Assembly: GCF_001748285.1 (NCBI RefSeq)
Contig: NZ_BDGT01000032.1
Coordinates: 1 to 64,000, forward strand
DNA length: 64,000 bases
From: Thermogemmatispora onikobensis
GTDB taxonomy: Bacteria; Chloroflexota; Ktedonobacteria; Ktedonobacterales; Ktedonobacteraceae
Direction of reading: 5' to 3'
Shown: piece by piece, positions 1-8,881 of the stretch
Position numbering within the stretch: position 1 is the first letter of the stretch
How the letters are laid out: the number at the start of each line of letters is the position of its first letter
Notes under the pieces: model-generated
Database searches by the model: none
Told to the model about the DNA's origin: nothing
What the model saw: the letters and a program-made list of their open reading frames with translations, nothing else
Program-made: the position numbers and the translations under genes

Positions 1-16
1 ACAGCAGCACGCAGCC

Positions 17-982
17 ATGCGTGATGAGGAGTTCTATCTTGGGATCGATGGCGGGGGAAGCAAGACACTAGCCATTGTTGTCGACCGCCACGGACGTGAG
101 CGGGGACGCGCTCTAGCAGGAAGCGCAAACTATGCTTCCGTGGGGCAGGAAGAGGCTGTCCGTCAAGTATGGCTGGCTGCCGAGCGCGCTTTGCAAGCCG
201 CCGGCGCCCAGTGTCGGCCTCGGGCTGCCTGGATTGGTCTGGCTGGTCTGGACCGTCCAGCCGATCACGCCGTTCTTTACCCTCCCCTGGCAACCCTGGC
301 CGACCAGGTCCATGTGACCAATGACGCCGAGCTTCCTCTGGCAGCGCTGGAGCAGGCCGTTGGCGTCGTGCTTATCGCCGGCACCGGCTCCATTGCCCTG
401 GGACGAGATGCCTGCGGCTGCCTGCGTCGCGCCGGCGGCTGGGGCTATTTGCTGGGTGACGAGGGAAGCGGTTATGACATCGGGCGCCAGGCCCTTCAGG
501 CCGCCACCCGCGCCGCCGATGGACGTGGCCCCCACACCAGTCTTCTCCCTCGCATTCTGGCTAATTGGGGGTTAGAGCGCGCAGAGGACCTGATTGGCGC
601 CGTCTACCACGGCCTGGAGACTGCCGCTGTCGCTCGTCTGGCAACATGCGTCTTCGCGGCGGCTCGCGAGGGCGACCTGGTAGCGCGCCGTATCGTCGGC
701 AACGCGGCCACCGAGCTGGCGCTGGCCGCTCTGGTAGTCAGCAACCAGCTGGAGTTTCCTGATAACGTGGTGCCACTGGCTCTGGCAGGCAGCCTGCTGG
801 TACGAGAGGCGCCTTTCCGCGCTCAGATTCTGCGGCGGCTGCGTGCGCGACGGCGCCTCGGCCAGGTGGTCATCGTCGAAGAGCCGGCGCTGAGCGCCGC
901 CAAAGCAGCGATCCACCTGGAGTCGGTGCGCCCTCCACAGAAGGCCAGCAGCTCTTCGGTCCAGGCCCTATCGGAGCGCTGA
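17..982 (+). CDS. BadF/BadG-type sugar kinase, probably N-acetylglucosamine kinase
   Basis: This is an actin-fold ATPase of the BadF/BadG/BcrA/BcrD family, whose bacterial members include kinases that phosphorylate GlcNAc or other amino sugars in the cytoplasm. The N-terminal phosphate-binding loop GIDGGGSKT is at residues 9-17, the second loop AGTGS at 121-125, and the family's GGWGYLLGDEGSG stretch near 140-152. The length (321 aa) is typical. The start is ATG; only 16 bases lie upstream in the window, so an earlier start cannot be excluded. It is followed after 18 bp by a hexosaminidase in the same direction, which supports an amino-sugar substrate. The substrate itself is inferred; glucosamine or MurNAc kinase are alternatives. 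Confidence 0.85.
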   Translation: MRDEEFYLGIDGGGSKTLAIVVDRHGRERGRALAGSANYASVGQEEAVRQVWLAAERALQAAGAQCRPRAAWIGLAGLDRPADHAVLYPPLATLADQVHVTNDAELPLAALEQAVGVVLIAGTGSIALGRDACGCLRRAGGWGYLLGDEGSGYDIGRQALQAATRAADGRGPHTSLLPRILANWGLERAEDLIGAVYHGLETAAVARLATCVFAAAREGDLVARRIVGNAATELALAALVVSNQLEFPDNVVPLALAGSLLVREAPFRAQILRRLRARRRLGQVVIVEEPALSAAKAAIHLESVRPPQKASSSSVQALSER

Positions 983-1000
983 AAGAAGGGAGAGACAGAG

Positions 1001-2677
1001 ATGCCCTCTCATCATCATCCATCGCCTGATGGCTCAGTCGGGGGAGCCGCGCCGAGCGCTGCAGATCTCCGTGGCCAGCTTGGTCAGCTCCTGATGGCCG
1101 GCTTCGATGGGAGCGAACCCTCGCCCGCCATTCTCGACCTCATCGAGAATCACCAGCTGGGCGGGGTCATTCTCTTTTCGCGCAACATCGAGAGCGCAGA
1201 ACAGGTCTATCACCTGACCAGCGCCTTGCAGGCCAAAGCCCGTGCAGCTGGCCACCGCTCGCCACTGCTGATCGCCATCGATCAAGAGAACGGCATGGTC
1301 CAGCGGCTAGGTGAGCACGTCACCCTCTTTCCAGGCAACATGGCCCTGGGGGCCAGCGATTCACCAGAGCTGGTGACCGCTGTCGCCCGCGCCACTGGGC
1401 GCGAGCTGCAAGCACTGGGCATCAACATGAACCTGGCACCAGTCCTGGATATCAACAACAATCCGGCCAATCCCGTCATCGGCGTCCGCTCCTTTGGCGA
1501 AGATCCCGAACAGGTCGCCCGCCTGGCCCTGGCAGCAGTACGGGGCTACCGCCAGGCTGGCATCATTAGCTGCCTGAAGCACTTTCCGGGACACGGCGAC
1601 ACGGCTACCGATTCTCATCTCGCCTTGCCGCTGATTCCCCACGATCTGGCCCGTCTGGAACGGCTGGAGCTGGTTCCTTTCTCCCGCGTGCTACAGGAAG
1701 AAGGGGCTGACTGCATCATGACAGCCCATATCGCTTTTCCAGCCCTGACCGCTGACCCACAACTGCCTGCCACGGTAGCCTCGCCGATCATCTCTGGCCT
1801 GCTCCGGCAGCGCCTGGGCTTCGATGGTGTGGCCATGAGCGATTGCCTGGAGATGGAGGCCACCGCCGCCACCTTGGGCATCGAGCAGGCCACGGTGCGA
1901 GCCATAGAGGCCGGTCTCGACCTGATCTTGATCTCGCATCGTTACGACCGCCAGCTGGCTGGACTGGCAGCTATGCGCTCCGCGCTCGACGAGGGGCGCC
2001 TCTCCCCGGCCCGCCTGCACCAGGCTCTGACACGCCTGCGACGTCTCAAAGCACGCTATCTCTCCTGGGAGCGACTGCCCCGGCCCGAAGGGCTGCGCTT
2101 GCTCAAACAAGCCGAGCACCTGGCTCTACAGCGACAGAGCTACGCTCAGGCCATCACTTTGCTACGCAACGACGCCGGGCTCCTGCCTTTACGGCTGACA
2201 CCCGAGCAGCAGCTCCTGATCGTCCTTCCCCAGAAGGAAGGAGCCAGCCGCGTCGAAGATCAACGCTATCCAGTCGAAGCACTCGTCGCTGCAGTACGGA
2301 GCCATCACCCCAAGACAGTGGCGCAGCTTCTCTCGCTTCCTCTTTCCGAGTCCACACGCCAATCGCTGCGCCAGGCAGTAGCCCAGGCCCAGCTGGTGCT
2401 CCTGGTGACGGTCAATGCCTACCTGGACCACGCCCAGAGCGACTATATCAACTGGCTGGTGGCGGAAGCCCCCTGCCCTGTCGTCGCGCTTGCTGTCTAT
2501 AATCCCTACGACCTTCTGGCCTGTCCCCAGCTCACCACCTACTTGCTCACCTATGAGTACACCCGACCTGCTATCGAAGCCGCCGTCGCCGTCCTCTTCG
2601 GAGACGCTCACCCCCAGGGCCGCCTGCCAGTGAGCCTGCCATCCCTGCATGCCCGCGGCGAGGGACTCAGCTGCTAG
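1001..2677 (+). CDS. Glycoside hydrolase family 3 beta-N-acetylhexosaminidase (NagZ-like)
   Basis: It cleaves terminal beta-GlcNAc from chitin oligomers or muropeptides. The GH3 N-acetylhexosaminidase signature KHFPGHGDTATDSH is at residues 193-206, and the nucleophile Asp is probably D281 in the AMSDCLEMEA stretch. At 558 aa it is longer than proteobacterial NagZ (about 340 aa) because it carries the extra C-terminal GH3 domain typical of Gram-positive-type enzymes. No signal peptide is visible, so it should act in the cytoplasm. The ATG is preceded by GAAGGGAG. It is the second gene of an operon with the upstream amino-sugar kinase: hydrolysis would release the GlcNAc that the kinase phosphorylates. 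Confidence 0.9.
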   Translation: MPSHHHPSPDGSVGGAAPSAADLRGQLGQLLMAGFDGSEPSPAILDLIENHQLGGVILFSRNIESAEQVYHLTSALQAKARAAGHRSPLLIAIDQENGMVQRLGEHVTLFPGNMALGASDSPELVTAVARATGRELQALGINMNLAPVLDINNNPANPVIGVRSFGEDPEQVARLALAAVRGYRQAGIISCLKHFPGHGDTATDSHLALPLIPHDLARLERLELVPFSRVLQEEGADCIMTAHIAFPALTADPQLPATVASPIISGLLRQRLGFDGVAMSDCLEMEATAATLGIEQATVRAIEAGLDLILISHRYDRQLAGLAAMRSALDEGRLSPARLHQALTRLRRLKARYLSWERLPRPEGLRLLKQAEHLALQRQSYAQAITLLRNDAGLLPLRLTPEQQLLIVLPQKEGASRVEDQRYPVEALVAAVRSHHPKTVAQLLSLPLSESTRQSLRQAVAQAQLVLLVTVNAYLDHAQSDYINWLVAEAPCPVVALAVYNPYDLLACPQLTTYLLTYEYTRPAIEAAVAVLFGDAHPQGRLPVSLPSLHARGEGLSC

Positions 2678-2688
2678 TCAGCGACGAA

Positions 2689-2743
2689 GGCGATCCCGCT
2701 CCCTCCCTCACACTGCCGAGAGACCGGGCGGGATCGCCCTTTT
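2689..2743 (+). terminator. Intrinsic terminator after the GH3 gene
   Basis: An 11-bp perfect stem (2689-2699 with 2728-2738, GGCGATCCCGC and its complement) with a 28-nt loop is followed by CTTTT. It begins 11 bases after the hexosaminidase stop and closes the kinase-hexosaminidase operon. Confidence 0.65.
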
Positions 2744-2778
2744 GCTGGGCTGGGCTGGGCTGGGCTGGCCTGGCCTGG
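2744..2778. repeat. Pentanucleotide tandem repeat (GCTGG x5, CCTGG x2)
   Basis: Seven consecutive 5-base units lie directly after the terminator, between convergent genes. No coding role is seen. Confidence 0.8.
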
Positions 2779-2881
2779 TGACGGTAGGATCAGCCCGCGT
2801 TTCGACCTGCATTCGTGCATCCACCGCGCCGGATAAACAGGCAAGAGCCAGCCAGAGAGGCAGAAAGGCAGATAGACAAGA

Positions 2882-3856
2882 TCAGCCTTTGACCGAGCCA
2901 GCCAGGATACCGCGCACAAAGTAGCGCTGCAAGGTAAAGAAGATCACCAAGGGCAAGGCCATCGAGATAAAGGCCGCCGCGGTCAGCACCTCCCAGTTTG
3001 AGCCATAGGAATTGACCAGATTGGCAATCGTCACCGTCATGGGAGCCCGATCGGGGTTCCCGCCCATAAAGACCAGGGCCACCAGCAGATCGTTCCAGAC
3101 CCACATGAATTGGAAGATCACCAGCGAAGCCAGGGAGGGCACAGAGAGCGGTAGCAGGATACGGAAGAAGATGTTGATGTTGGAAGCGCCATCGATGCGG
3201 GCAGACTCAAAGAGATCGCTGGGCAGCCCAGCAAAGAAATTGCGCAGCAGGTAAACAGCGAAAGGGAGGCCGAGGGCGGTATGCATCAGCCAAATGCCGA
3301 CGTAGTTACCGGTCAGCTGCAAGCCCGTCGCCTGAGCCAACATCGTATAGAGTCCCAGCACGGGAATCAAAGTCATCTGGACCGGAATGACCATCAGCGC
3401 CACAATGGTCAGAAAGATCCAATCGCGCCCGGGGAACTCCATCCAGGCAAAGGCATAGGCAGCAAAAGCCGCCACCAGGGTTGGAATAACCGTCCCCGGA
3501 ATAGCGATAATCAGGCTATTGAGAAAAGCCTGGCCCAGACCCTGAGCATGGAGAACGTACTCATAGTTCTGGATGGTAAAGCTCCAGGGAGGAACAAGAG
3601 CCGTCCACCAGCCAGTAGAGTGGATCAGAGCCGGGAGACGCAAGGAGCTAATGAAGAGGCCCAGAGTAGGTACCGACCAAACGAGCGCCACCAGAATGAC
3701 AATGACCGAGACCAGGCTATGGTTGACCAGGCTCAGGAGCCGCTGGCGCAGGGGCTGGCGCCCCACTCTGGCAGCAGCCCCCGCCATTGGGAAAGCTGGC
3801 GCCGCTTTCTGCGGAGCGACCAGGCTTGATTGAGCCTCTGGATTCATGGTACTCAT
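2882..3856 (-). CDS. Carbohydrate ABC transporter permease, MalG-like
   Basis: This is the inner-membrane permease of a CUT1-type sugar ABC importer. It has about six hydrophobic segments and the cytoplasmic EAA loop that docks the ATPase (FESARIDGASNINIFFRILL, about residues 220-240). The length (324 aa) includes an N-terminal cytoplasmic extension of some 40 residues before the first membrane segment. The ATG overlaps the end of the upstream permease by 4 bp (ATGA), indicating translational coupling. No ATPase gene is nearby; such systems often share a general MsiK/MalK-type ATPase. Amino-sugar or chito-oligosaccharide substrate is inferred only from the adjacent kinase and hexosaminidase. 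Confidence 0.9.
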   Translation of the reverse strand: MSTMNPEAQSSLVAPQKAAPAFPMAGAAARVGRQPLRQRLLSLVNHSLVSVIVILVALVWSVPTLGLFISSLRLPALIHSTGWWTALVPPWSFTIQNYEYVLHAQGLGQAFLNSLIIAIPGTVIPTLVAAFAAYAFAWMEFPGRDWIFLTIVALMVIPVQMTLIPVLGLYTMLAQATGLQLTGNYVGIWLMHTALGLPFAVYLLRNFFAGLPSDLFESARIDGASNINIFFRILLPLSVPSLASLVIFQFMWVWNDLLVALVFMGGNPDRAPMTVTIANLVNSYGSNWEVLTAAAFISMALPLVIFFTLQRYFVRGILAGSVKG

Positions 3857-4773
3857 CGTTGCGCCTCCTGCACGCGGAAACGACGAATATTGAAGTACAT
3901 GATGGGAATGATCGCCAGCAAGAGCAAGACAGCCAGAGCACTGGCCACCCCAAAGTTGTTAAAGTTGAAGAGCTGCTGGTAGTACTCAACAGCAACGACA
4001 TTTGTGCCGTAGTTGCCCCCTGTCATGACATAGACGATATCGAAGATCTTCAGGATGTTGATGATCATCGTTGTCGTCACTACGGCAATTGTCGGGCTGA
4101 TCATCGGCACAATAATGCGGAAGAAGATGGTCACCTCGCCTGCTCCGTCACAGCGGGCAGCCTCCAGAATCTCGCTCGGAATCCCTTTAATGGCCGCCGA
4201 GAGGATCACCATGCAGAAGCCTGTCCACATCCAGACGTAGACCGCGATCAAGGCGAAGTTATTAAAGCGGCTATCGGTGATCCAGGCCTGCGGCTGACCA
4301 CCGAGGGCGGTCAGCAGAGCATTCAACAGTCCGATCTGCGTCTGGCCGGGCGGCGCATATTCATAGACAAAGCGCCAGATGACGCCCGCAGCAACGAAGG
4401 AGAGGGCCATCGGCACAAAGATCGCCGCTTTCGCCGCGCTTTCAAAGCGCACGCGATCAACCAGCACGGCGATCAGCAGGCCCAGCGCCACCGTCGCCAC
4501 TGTTGCCAGCACGAGCCAGAGCAGGTTATTGCGTAACACCTCCAGCAGTGCAGGATTCGTGAATATCAGGATATAGTTGCGCAGTCCAACAAACTGAGTG
4601 GAAGTGGCATTCAGGAAGCTGAGCCAGATCGTGAAGAACATCGGGTAGAGCAGAAAGATGATCACAAAGAGGACCGCCAGCCCGATCCAGAGCCAGGGGG
4701 TTAGGCTGAAGCGCTTTCTGCGCGCCGTTGTCTTCGTCGGAAGGCTCCGCTGCTCTTCGATGGCTTTGATCAT
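3853..4773 (-). CDS. Carbohydrate ABC transporter permease, MalF-like
   Basis: This is the partner permease of the MalG-like protein. It has about six membrane segments and an EAA-type loop (EILEAARCDGAGEVTIFFRI). I chose the ATG at 4773 (MIKAIEEQ) because CAGGGGAT lies about 11 bases upstream; the reading frame is open to an ATG at 4806 that has no clear ribosome site. The start gives 306 aa, usual for MalF relatives without the large periplasmic P2 loop. The order binding protein, MalF-like, MalG-like is the standard CUT1 operon order, although 500 bp separate it from the binding-protein gene. Confidence 0.88.
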   Translation of the reverse strand: MIKAIEEQRSLPTKTTARRKRFSLTPWLWIGLAVLFVIIFLLYPMFFTIWLSFLNATSTQFVGLRNYILIFTNPALLEVLRNNLLWLVLATVATVALGLLIAVLVDRVRFESAAKAAIFVPMALSFVAAGVIWRFVYEYAPPGQTQIGLLNALLTALGGQPQAWITDSRFNNFALIAVYVWMWTGFCMVILSAAIKGIPSEILEAARCDGAGEVTIFFRIIVPMISPTIAVVTTTMIINILKIFDIVYVMTGGNYGTNVVAVEYYQQLFNFNNFGVASALAVLLLLAIIPIMYFNIRRFRVQEAQR

Positions 4774-5276
4774 AAGCACACATCCCCTGGGAACAATCGT
4801 GTTCATGACACAGTACGTAGCTGCAGGCTGTGTCTACAGCCTGTGCCTCTCGACCTGTGCCGACACACCTGACACCAGTACCACGTACAAGGGAGCGCAG
4901 AAGCTCCATCTATCCAGCCGGACCTGTTTGCCCTTGTGGGGGGTCAGAGTCGGGCCGGCACACCAAAGGAGTTCCACAAAGACCTATCAGGAGGGACGCC
5001 CATACCCTCTACCGCGGGTCATCCAGAGAATCGAGCTGGTCACGCAGGGTGCGCTCAGCTCGAAGGCGAGGCGGGGCTGGCCTTCTCTCCCCGCCTCTGG
5101 GACCTCAGCCCGCCAGCCTGTCCCTCAACCTCAGCAGTCCTGATCTTCCAGCGCCTACGTGGCGTCGATACGTGGCTCAGCCATCAGGCTCTGGTCAGGA
5201 AGAGGAAAGCCAGCGGGCCTACTGCCAGACAAACCAGCAAGAGATCTCAGACGAACGAGAGGCGCGCCACTTCCTA
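4774..5276. other. Non-coding gap inside the ABC importer operon
   Basis: About 500 bp lie between the binding-protein gene and the first permease, both on the minus strand. The open frames here look like chance frames: no ribosome sites and Ser/Pro/Arg-rich products without recognisable motifs. No clear terminator or promoter was found. Such a gap may allow the binding protein to be expressed at a higher level than the permeases. Confidence 0.5.
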
Positions 5277-6671
5277 TCAGGAAGCGTATGCCTGCTGAGC
5301 CGTTGACTCCAGCGAGCTCAGAATACTATCGAGCTTAGTCGGGTCCTTAATGAAATCCAGCATGGCCTTCCAGTAAGCTGTCTCCATCGCCGGTGGCATC
5401 AGGTCATCGGCCCCAAAGCGGAAGATCGTTGCACTGGTCAGCATCTGGGCCGAGGAGCGGGCCACGTCGTTGGGATAGGCCGACAAGGAGACCGCCTTGC
5501 TGGGTGAGGTAAAGCCACCGCGCTTGACCCAGATCTCTTGCGCCTGGGCTGTCTCCAGATACTTCACCAGCTCGCGCACACCATTGTTATCCTTCAGAGC
5601 CACAATCACATCAGCGCCCCCCGTCACCGCCCCCTGATATTGAGCAGTAATCGTCGGGAAGGGGAAGAAATTGAAGTCCTTGCCAGGCTGAGCGCTCTTG
5701 AACTGCGCCGTAATGAAGCCAGCCGTGAAATCGCCAAGGTAGTAGAGGTAAGCCTCGGGCGGATTCTTGAAGGGGGCGTAGCTGGCGTCCTGGAAATTGG
5801 TCGCCAGAATCGACTGCGGCGCTCCATTGATGTAGTGCTTGCCAGTGATGATCTGAGCGAAGGTCTGGAACGCCTGCTTGACGCTGCTGTGGGTCCAGGG
5901 GATCTTGTGATTGACCCACTGATCGTAGAGATCAGGCCCTGACTGCAGCAAGAAGATTTCATCAACCCAGTCGGCAGCTGGCCAGCCGCTGGCCGAGCCG
6001 CTCTCGACACCCATCGACCAGGGATACTTTCCCTTGCCAGCAATCATATCAGAGAGCTTGATCAGGTCATCCCAGGTCTTGGGGGTCGTACCGCCAATGG
6101 CCTGCAGTTGGGTAGGATTGTACCAGATTGTCCCTTTGTTGGCCGCCTTGTAGAAGAGCGCGTAGAGGTGACCGTTGTAGGAACCCAGATCGACCCAGGT
6201 CGAAGCGTAATCGCTCTTGACCTTGTTCATATCCAGGAAGGAATCAAGGGGAATCAGCTTGCCCTGGCTGGCCAGCTGCTGCATCTTGCCCGGGTTGGGC
6301 AGCACAGCAATATCTGGGGGATTACCGCCACGCAAGCGTGAGGTGAGCACGGCATCCAGATCGCGTGTCGCCTCGATCTTGACGGTGATCTTCGATTGAC
6401 TCTCGAAGGGGGTCACCACTGCGTCAAACGATTGCTGCTCCTCGCCGCTCCAGACATTGAGCACATCGATCGAGCTGACCGTCGCTGGCGTGCCGGTGCC
6501 CCCGGTGGTGCTGGGCGTGCCACAGGCCGCCAGCACTGAGGCGGCAGCGCTCGCTGTCAACCCGAGCGCCATCGCGCGCTGTAGAAAGACTCGTCTTCCG
6601 ATCCGGTGCTCGCTCAGATCCTCTACGAGCCGATCTAGCGCCTCGCGCTGTTGCCGATCATAAATAAACAT
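5277..6671 (-). CDS. ABC transporter sugar-binding lipoprotein (family 1)
   Basis: This is the extracellular solute-binding lipoprotein of the adjacent importer. The start at 6671 (MFIYDRQQ) has a perfect AAGGAGGAGCTT just upstream; the open frame extends to 6728 without such support. The N-terminus has an Arg-rich part (GRRVFLQRA, Tat-like) followed by a hydrophobic stretch and a lipobox ending in LAACG. The mature domain carries the family 1 features (IDVLNVWSGEEQQSF at the first strand, repeated hinge aromatic residues). The product is 464 aa. It is strikingly similar along its whole length to the protein encoded at 11205-12635. The ligand is probably an oligosaccharide, by context. Confidence 0.92.
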   Translation of the reverse strand: MFIYDRQQREALDRLVEDLSEHRIGRRVFLQRAMALGLTASAAASVLAACGTPSTTGGTGTPATVSSIDVLNVWSGEEQQSFDAVVTPFESQSKITVKIEATRDLDAVLTSRLRGGNPPDIAVLPNPGKMQQLASQGKLIPLDSFLDMNKVKSDYASTWVDLGSYNGHLYALFYKAANKGTIWYNPTQLQAIGGTTPKTWDDLIKLSDMIAGKGKYPWSMGVESGSASGWPAADWVDEIFLLQSGPDLYDQWVNHKIPWTHSSVKQAFQTFAQIITGKHYINGAPQSILATNFQDASYAPFKNPPEAYLYYLGDFTAGFITAQFKSAQPGKDFNFFPFPTITAQYQGAVTGGADVIVALKDNNGVRELVKYLETAQAQEIWVKRGGFTSPSKAVSLSAYPNDVARSSAQMLTSATIFRFGADDLMPPAMETAYWKAMLDFIKDPTKLDSILSSLESTAQQAYAS

Positions 6672-6707
6672 AAGCTCCTCCTTTGGGCTGATGATGCTCG
6701 GCGCATT

Positions 6708-6732
6708 ACAGTTGCCCACAATTTGCAACTGT
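6708..6732 (-). promoter_or_regulatory. Operator-like dyad upstream of the sugar-binding gene
   Basis: An 8-bp perfect inverted repeat, ACAGTTGC-N9-GCAACTGT, lies 37-61 bp upstream of the binding-protein ATG. Its size and spacing fit a LacI- or GntR-type dimeric regulator site. A second palindrome (CTGTCTG-TG-CAGACAG) lies at 6762-6777. No regulator gene of these families is in the window. Confidence 0.45.
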
Positions 6733-6777
6733 CACAGACAAACAGGGAATGGAGCAGTAAGCTGTCTGTGCAGACAG

Positions 6778-7152
6778 AGAGAGTGTAGCCAGGCGCCCCC
6801 GTACTGGCAACGTCCTCATAGGGACAGCATGGCGGCTCATAGACGGCTTGATCTAGCCAGTGCTCCCTCCTTCCTTCTTTTCTACTTTACTTACTTGCTG
6901 CAGGCCATGAGCTGGCTGGCTGCTGCGACGCAGCAATCAGCTACAGCGAGCGAACAGATTGTCGAGAAGAGGGGCCTGGCCAGCCTCTGGCCAATCAAAT
7001 CAAGCAGGCTGATTACGCGGGACCAGAGCAGCGACCTTCCTCTCATTTTCTGAAGGTGGAGTCAATCTTGAGCATTTTCCTGTCAGATTTTTCCTGGCTC
7101 TCCTGTCTTACAGTATAGGCAGAGGGACAACAAGCGCAGAAAGGATACAGCC
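6778..7152. other. Intergenic region between divergent genes
   Basis: About 375 bp separate the sugar-binding gene (minus) from the HTH/NB-ARC gene (plus). No convincing gene is present; the open frames lack ribosome sites. No strong promoter boxes were recognised by eye. Confidence 0.5.
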
Positions 7153-8733
7153 GTGAGCAAGGCCAGGAAAATGCCTGCCAATGACCGACTCCGCAGCGAG
7201 CGACTCCGTCGGGGCTGGTCGCGCGAGTATGTGGCAGCCCAGATTGGCGTGGCTGATCCGAAAACCATTGGTCGCTGGGAACGCGGGGATGCTATCCCCA
7301 GCGCCTACTTCCGCCAGAAGCTCTGCAGCTTCTTCGGTCTGTCGGCCCAGGAGCTGGGCCTCTATCAGGAGCCCGCTCACGCCGGCTCTTCGGCCAGCGA
7401 GTCGTCCACCGGCGGACCGACTCGAGCGCATGAGGAAAGCAGCCACGAGTCGCCTGAGCAGCCGGGCAGTGACAAGAATATCTTTGATCCAGCCATGCCG
7501 CTGGCGACCCCGGAGAGCCTCTCGCCAATTGGGCGTGATCGGATCTTATCTCAGCTCAAATCGCAACTGATGCAAGAACGGAGCAGCAACACAGTGGCTC
7601 TCTACGGCCTGCCTGGGGTTGGCAAGACAACCCTGGCCCTGGCCCTGGCCTATGATCCAGAGGTACAGGCCCACTTCAATGGAGGAATCCTCTGGGGTCG
7701 GCTCGGCAGCCAACCTGATCTTCCTGCCCTCCTGCGTCACTGGGCAGCGCTACTGGAGATCCCTCCTCACATTCAGCTCCGTCTGGAAAGCCTGGAAAGC
7801 TGGGTGCAGGCCCTGCGTGCCGCCATTCAGCGTCGGCGCATGCTGCTAGTCATTGACGACGCCTGGTCATACGCTGAGGCTCTGCTGCTGATGGTTGGAG
7901 GACCGCGCTGCGCCTACCTGCTGACGACACGCTTGCCGGTAGTGGCTTTGCATTTTGCCAATGAGCGGGCCTTCCACGTTCCTGAGCTGGAAGAGGAGCA
8001 GGCGCTGGCGCTTTTGGAGCGTTTTGCCCCCCTGGCCACCCGTTTGGAACCGGAGGCCAGTCGCGCTCTGGTGCAGGCCGTCGGCGGCCTGCCGTTGGCT
8101 CTGACGCTGATCGGGCGCTATCTGCAGGCCCAGACCCACTGCGGCCAGATTCGCCGCTTACGCGCGGCGCTGGAACGCCTCCAGAATCCACAGCTGCGCC
8201 TCTCGCTGGAGGGCTGTGACGCCACTGTGGAACCCCACCACTATCATGCTCAGGCCGCGCCACCATCACTGGCAACTGTGCTTGCCATCAGCTATCGCCG
8301 TTTGAGCCGTGAGGCCCGCCAGGCTTTGACCCGCCTGGCCACCTTACCTCCGAAGCCGCAGGCTTTTCATGAAACAGCTCTAGGCAATCAGGTCTCGGCT
8401 CAAACGCTTGACGAGCTGTTGGATGCTGGCCTGCTAGAAAGTGCCGGCCCTGGCTGCTATACGTTGCACCCGGTGATCGCCGAGTACGCTCGCAGCTCCT
8501 CTCACCTCCAGGACCTTCCTCAACCTGGGGCCAGACCTGGTAGCGTCTCTATCAGCGGGACAGAGCGCCCGCGCATCGGGAATTTCAGCACGCCTGAACG
8601 TCCCGCACGCTGCACGGATCTGGCGCCGATGGTGTATCATGGAGGGGAGAGATCTCAGCCGTCGCTGCCTGCACTCCATTACCAGGACCACCAGCAGCCG
8701 GCTCATGCTAATCCCCTGGCGCTCTCTCCCTGA
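7153..8733 (+). CDS. HTH (XRE-type) / NB-ARC ATPase regulatory protein
   Basis: The N-terminal helix-turn-helix of XRE type spans about residues 10-65 (SREYVAAQIGVADPKTIGRW). It is followed by an NB-ARC/STAND nucleotide switch: P-loop GLPGVGKTTLA near 150-160, Walker B MLLVIDDAW near 230-238 and a GLPLAL motif near 315. A winged-helix segment follows. The start is GTG with AAAGGA upstream. Relatives normally continue with TPR or WD40 sensor repeats; here the protein ends at 526 aa in a low-complexity Pro/Ser/His-rich tail with no repeats. It may be a truncated or repurposed STAND regulator. It precedes the sigma/anti-sigma pair by 148 bp. Target and ligand are unknown. Confidence 0.82.
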   Translation: MSKARKMPANDRLRSERLRRGWSREYVAAQIGVADPKTIGRWERGDAIPSAYFRQKLCSFFGLSAQELGLYQEPAHAGSSASESSTGGPTRAHEESSHESPEQPGSDKNIFDPAMPLATPESLSPIGRDRILSQLKSQLMQERSSNTVALYGLPGVGKTTLALALAYDPEVQAHFNGGILWGRLGSQPDLPALLRHWAALLEIPPHIQLRLESLESWVQALRAAIQRRRMLLVIDDAWSYAEALLLMVGGPRCAYLLTTRLPVVALHFANERAFHVPELEEEQALALLERFAPLATRLEPEASRALVQAVGGLPLALTLIGRYLQAQTHCGQIRRLRAALERLQNPQLRLSLEGCDATVEPHHYHAQAAPPSLATVLAISYRRLSREARQALTRLATLPPKPQAFHETALGNQVSAQTLDELLDAGLLESAGPGCYTLHPVIAEYARSSSHLQDLPQPGARPGSVSISGTERPRIGNFSTPERPARCTDLAPMVYHGGERSQPSLPALHYQDHQQPAHANPLALSP

Positions 8734-8881
8734 GCTGCCTCTTGAGAGGTCCAGGCTGCCACCTGGCGCTCTCTCTGGCTCGCTGGTCTGAGAGAGAGCG
8801 CGCAATCACAAGGCGGCAGGCCCAGAGAAGACGCCGGGGTCTCTCTGCAGTTGTCTTCGGCAGCTCGCTAAGGAACCTCCT

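Noticed and set aside
4830-5306. Open frames in the gap of the ABC operon
   Set aside because: No ribosome site, no recognisable domain; most likely chance frames in GC-rich DNA.
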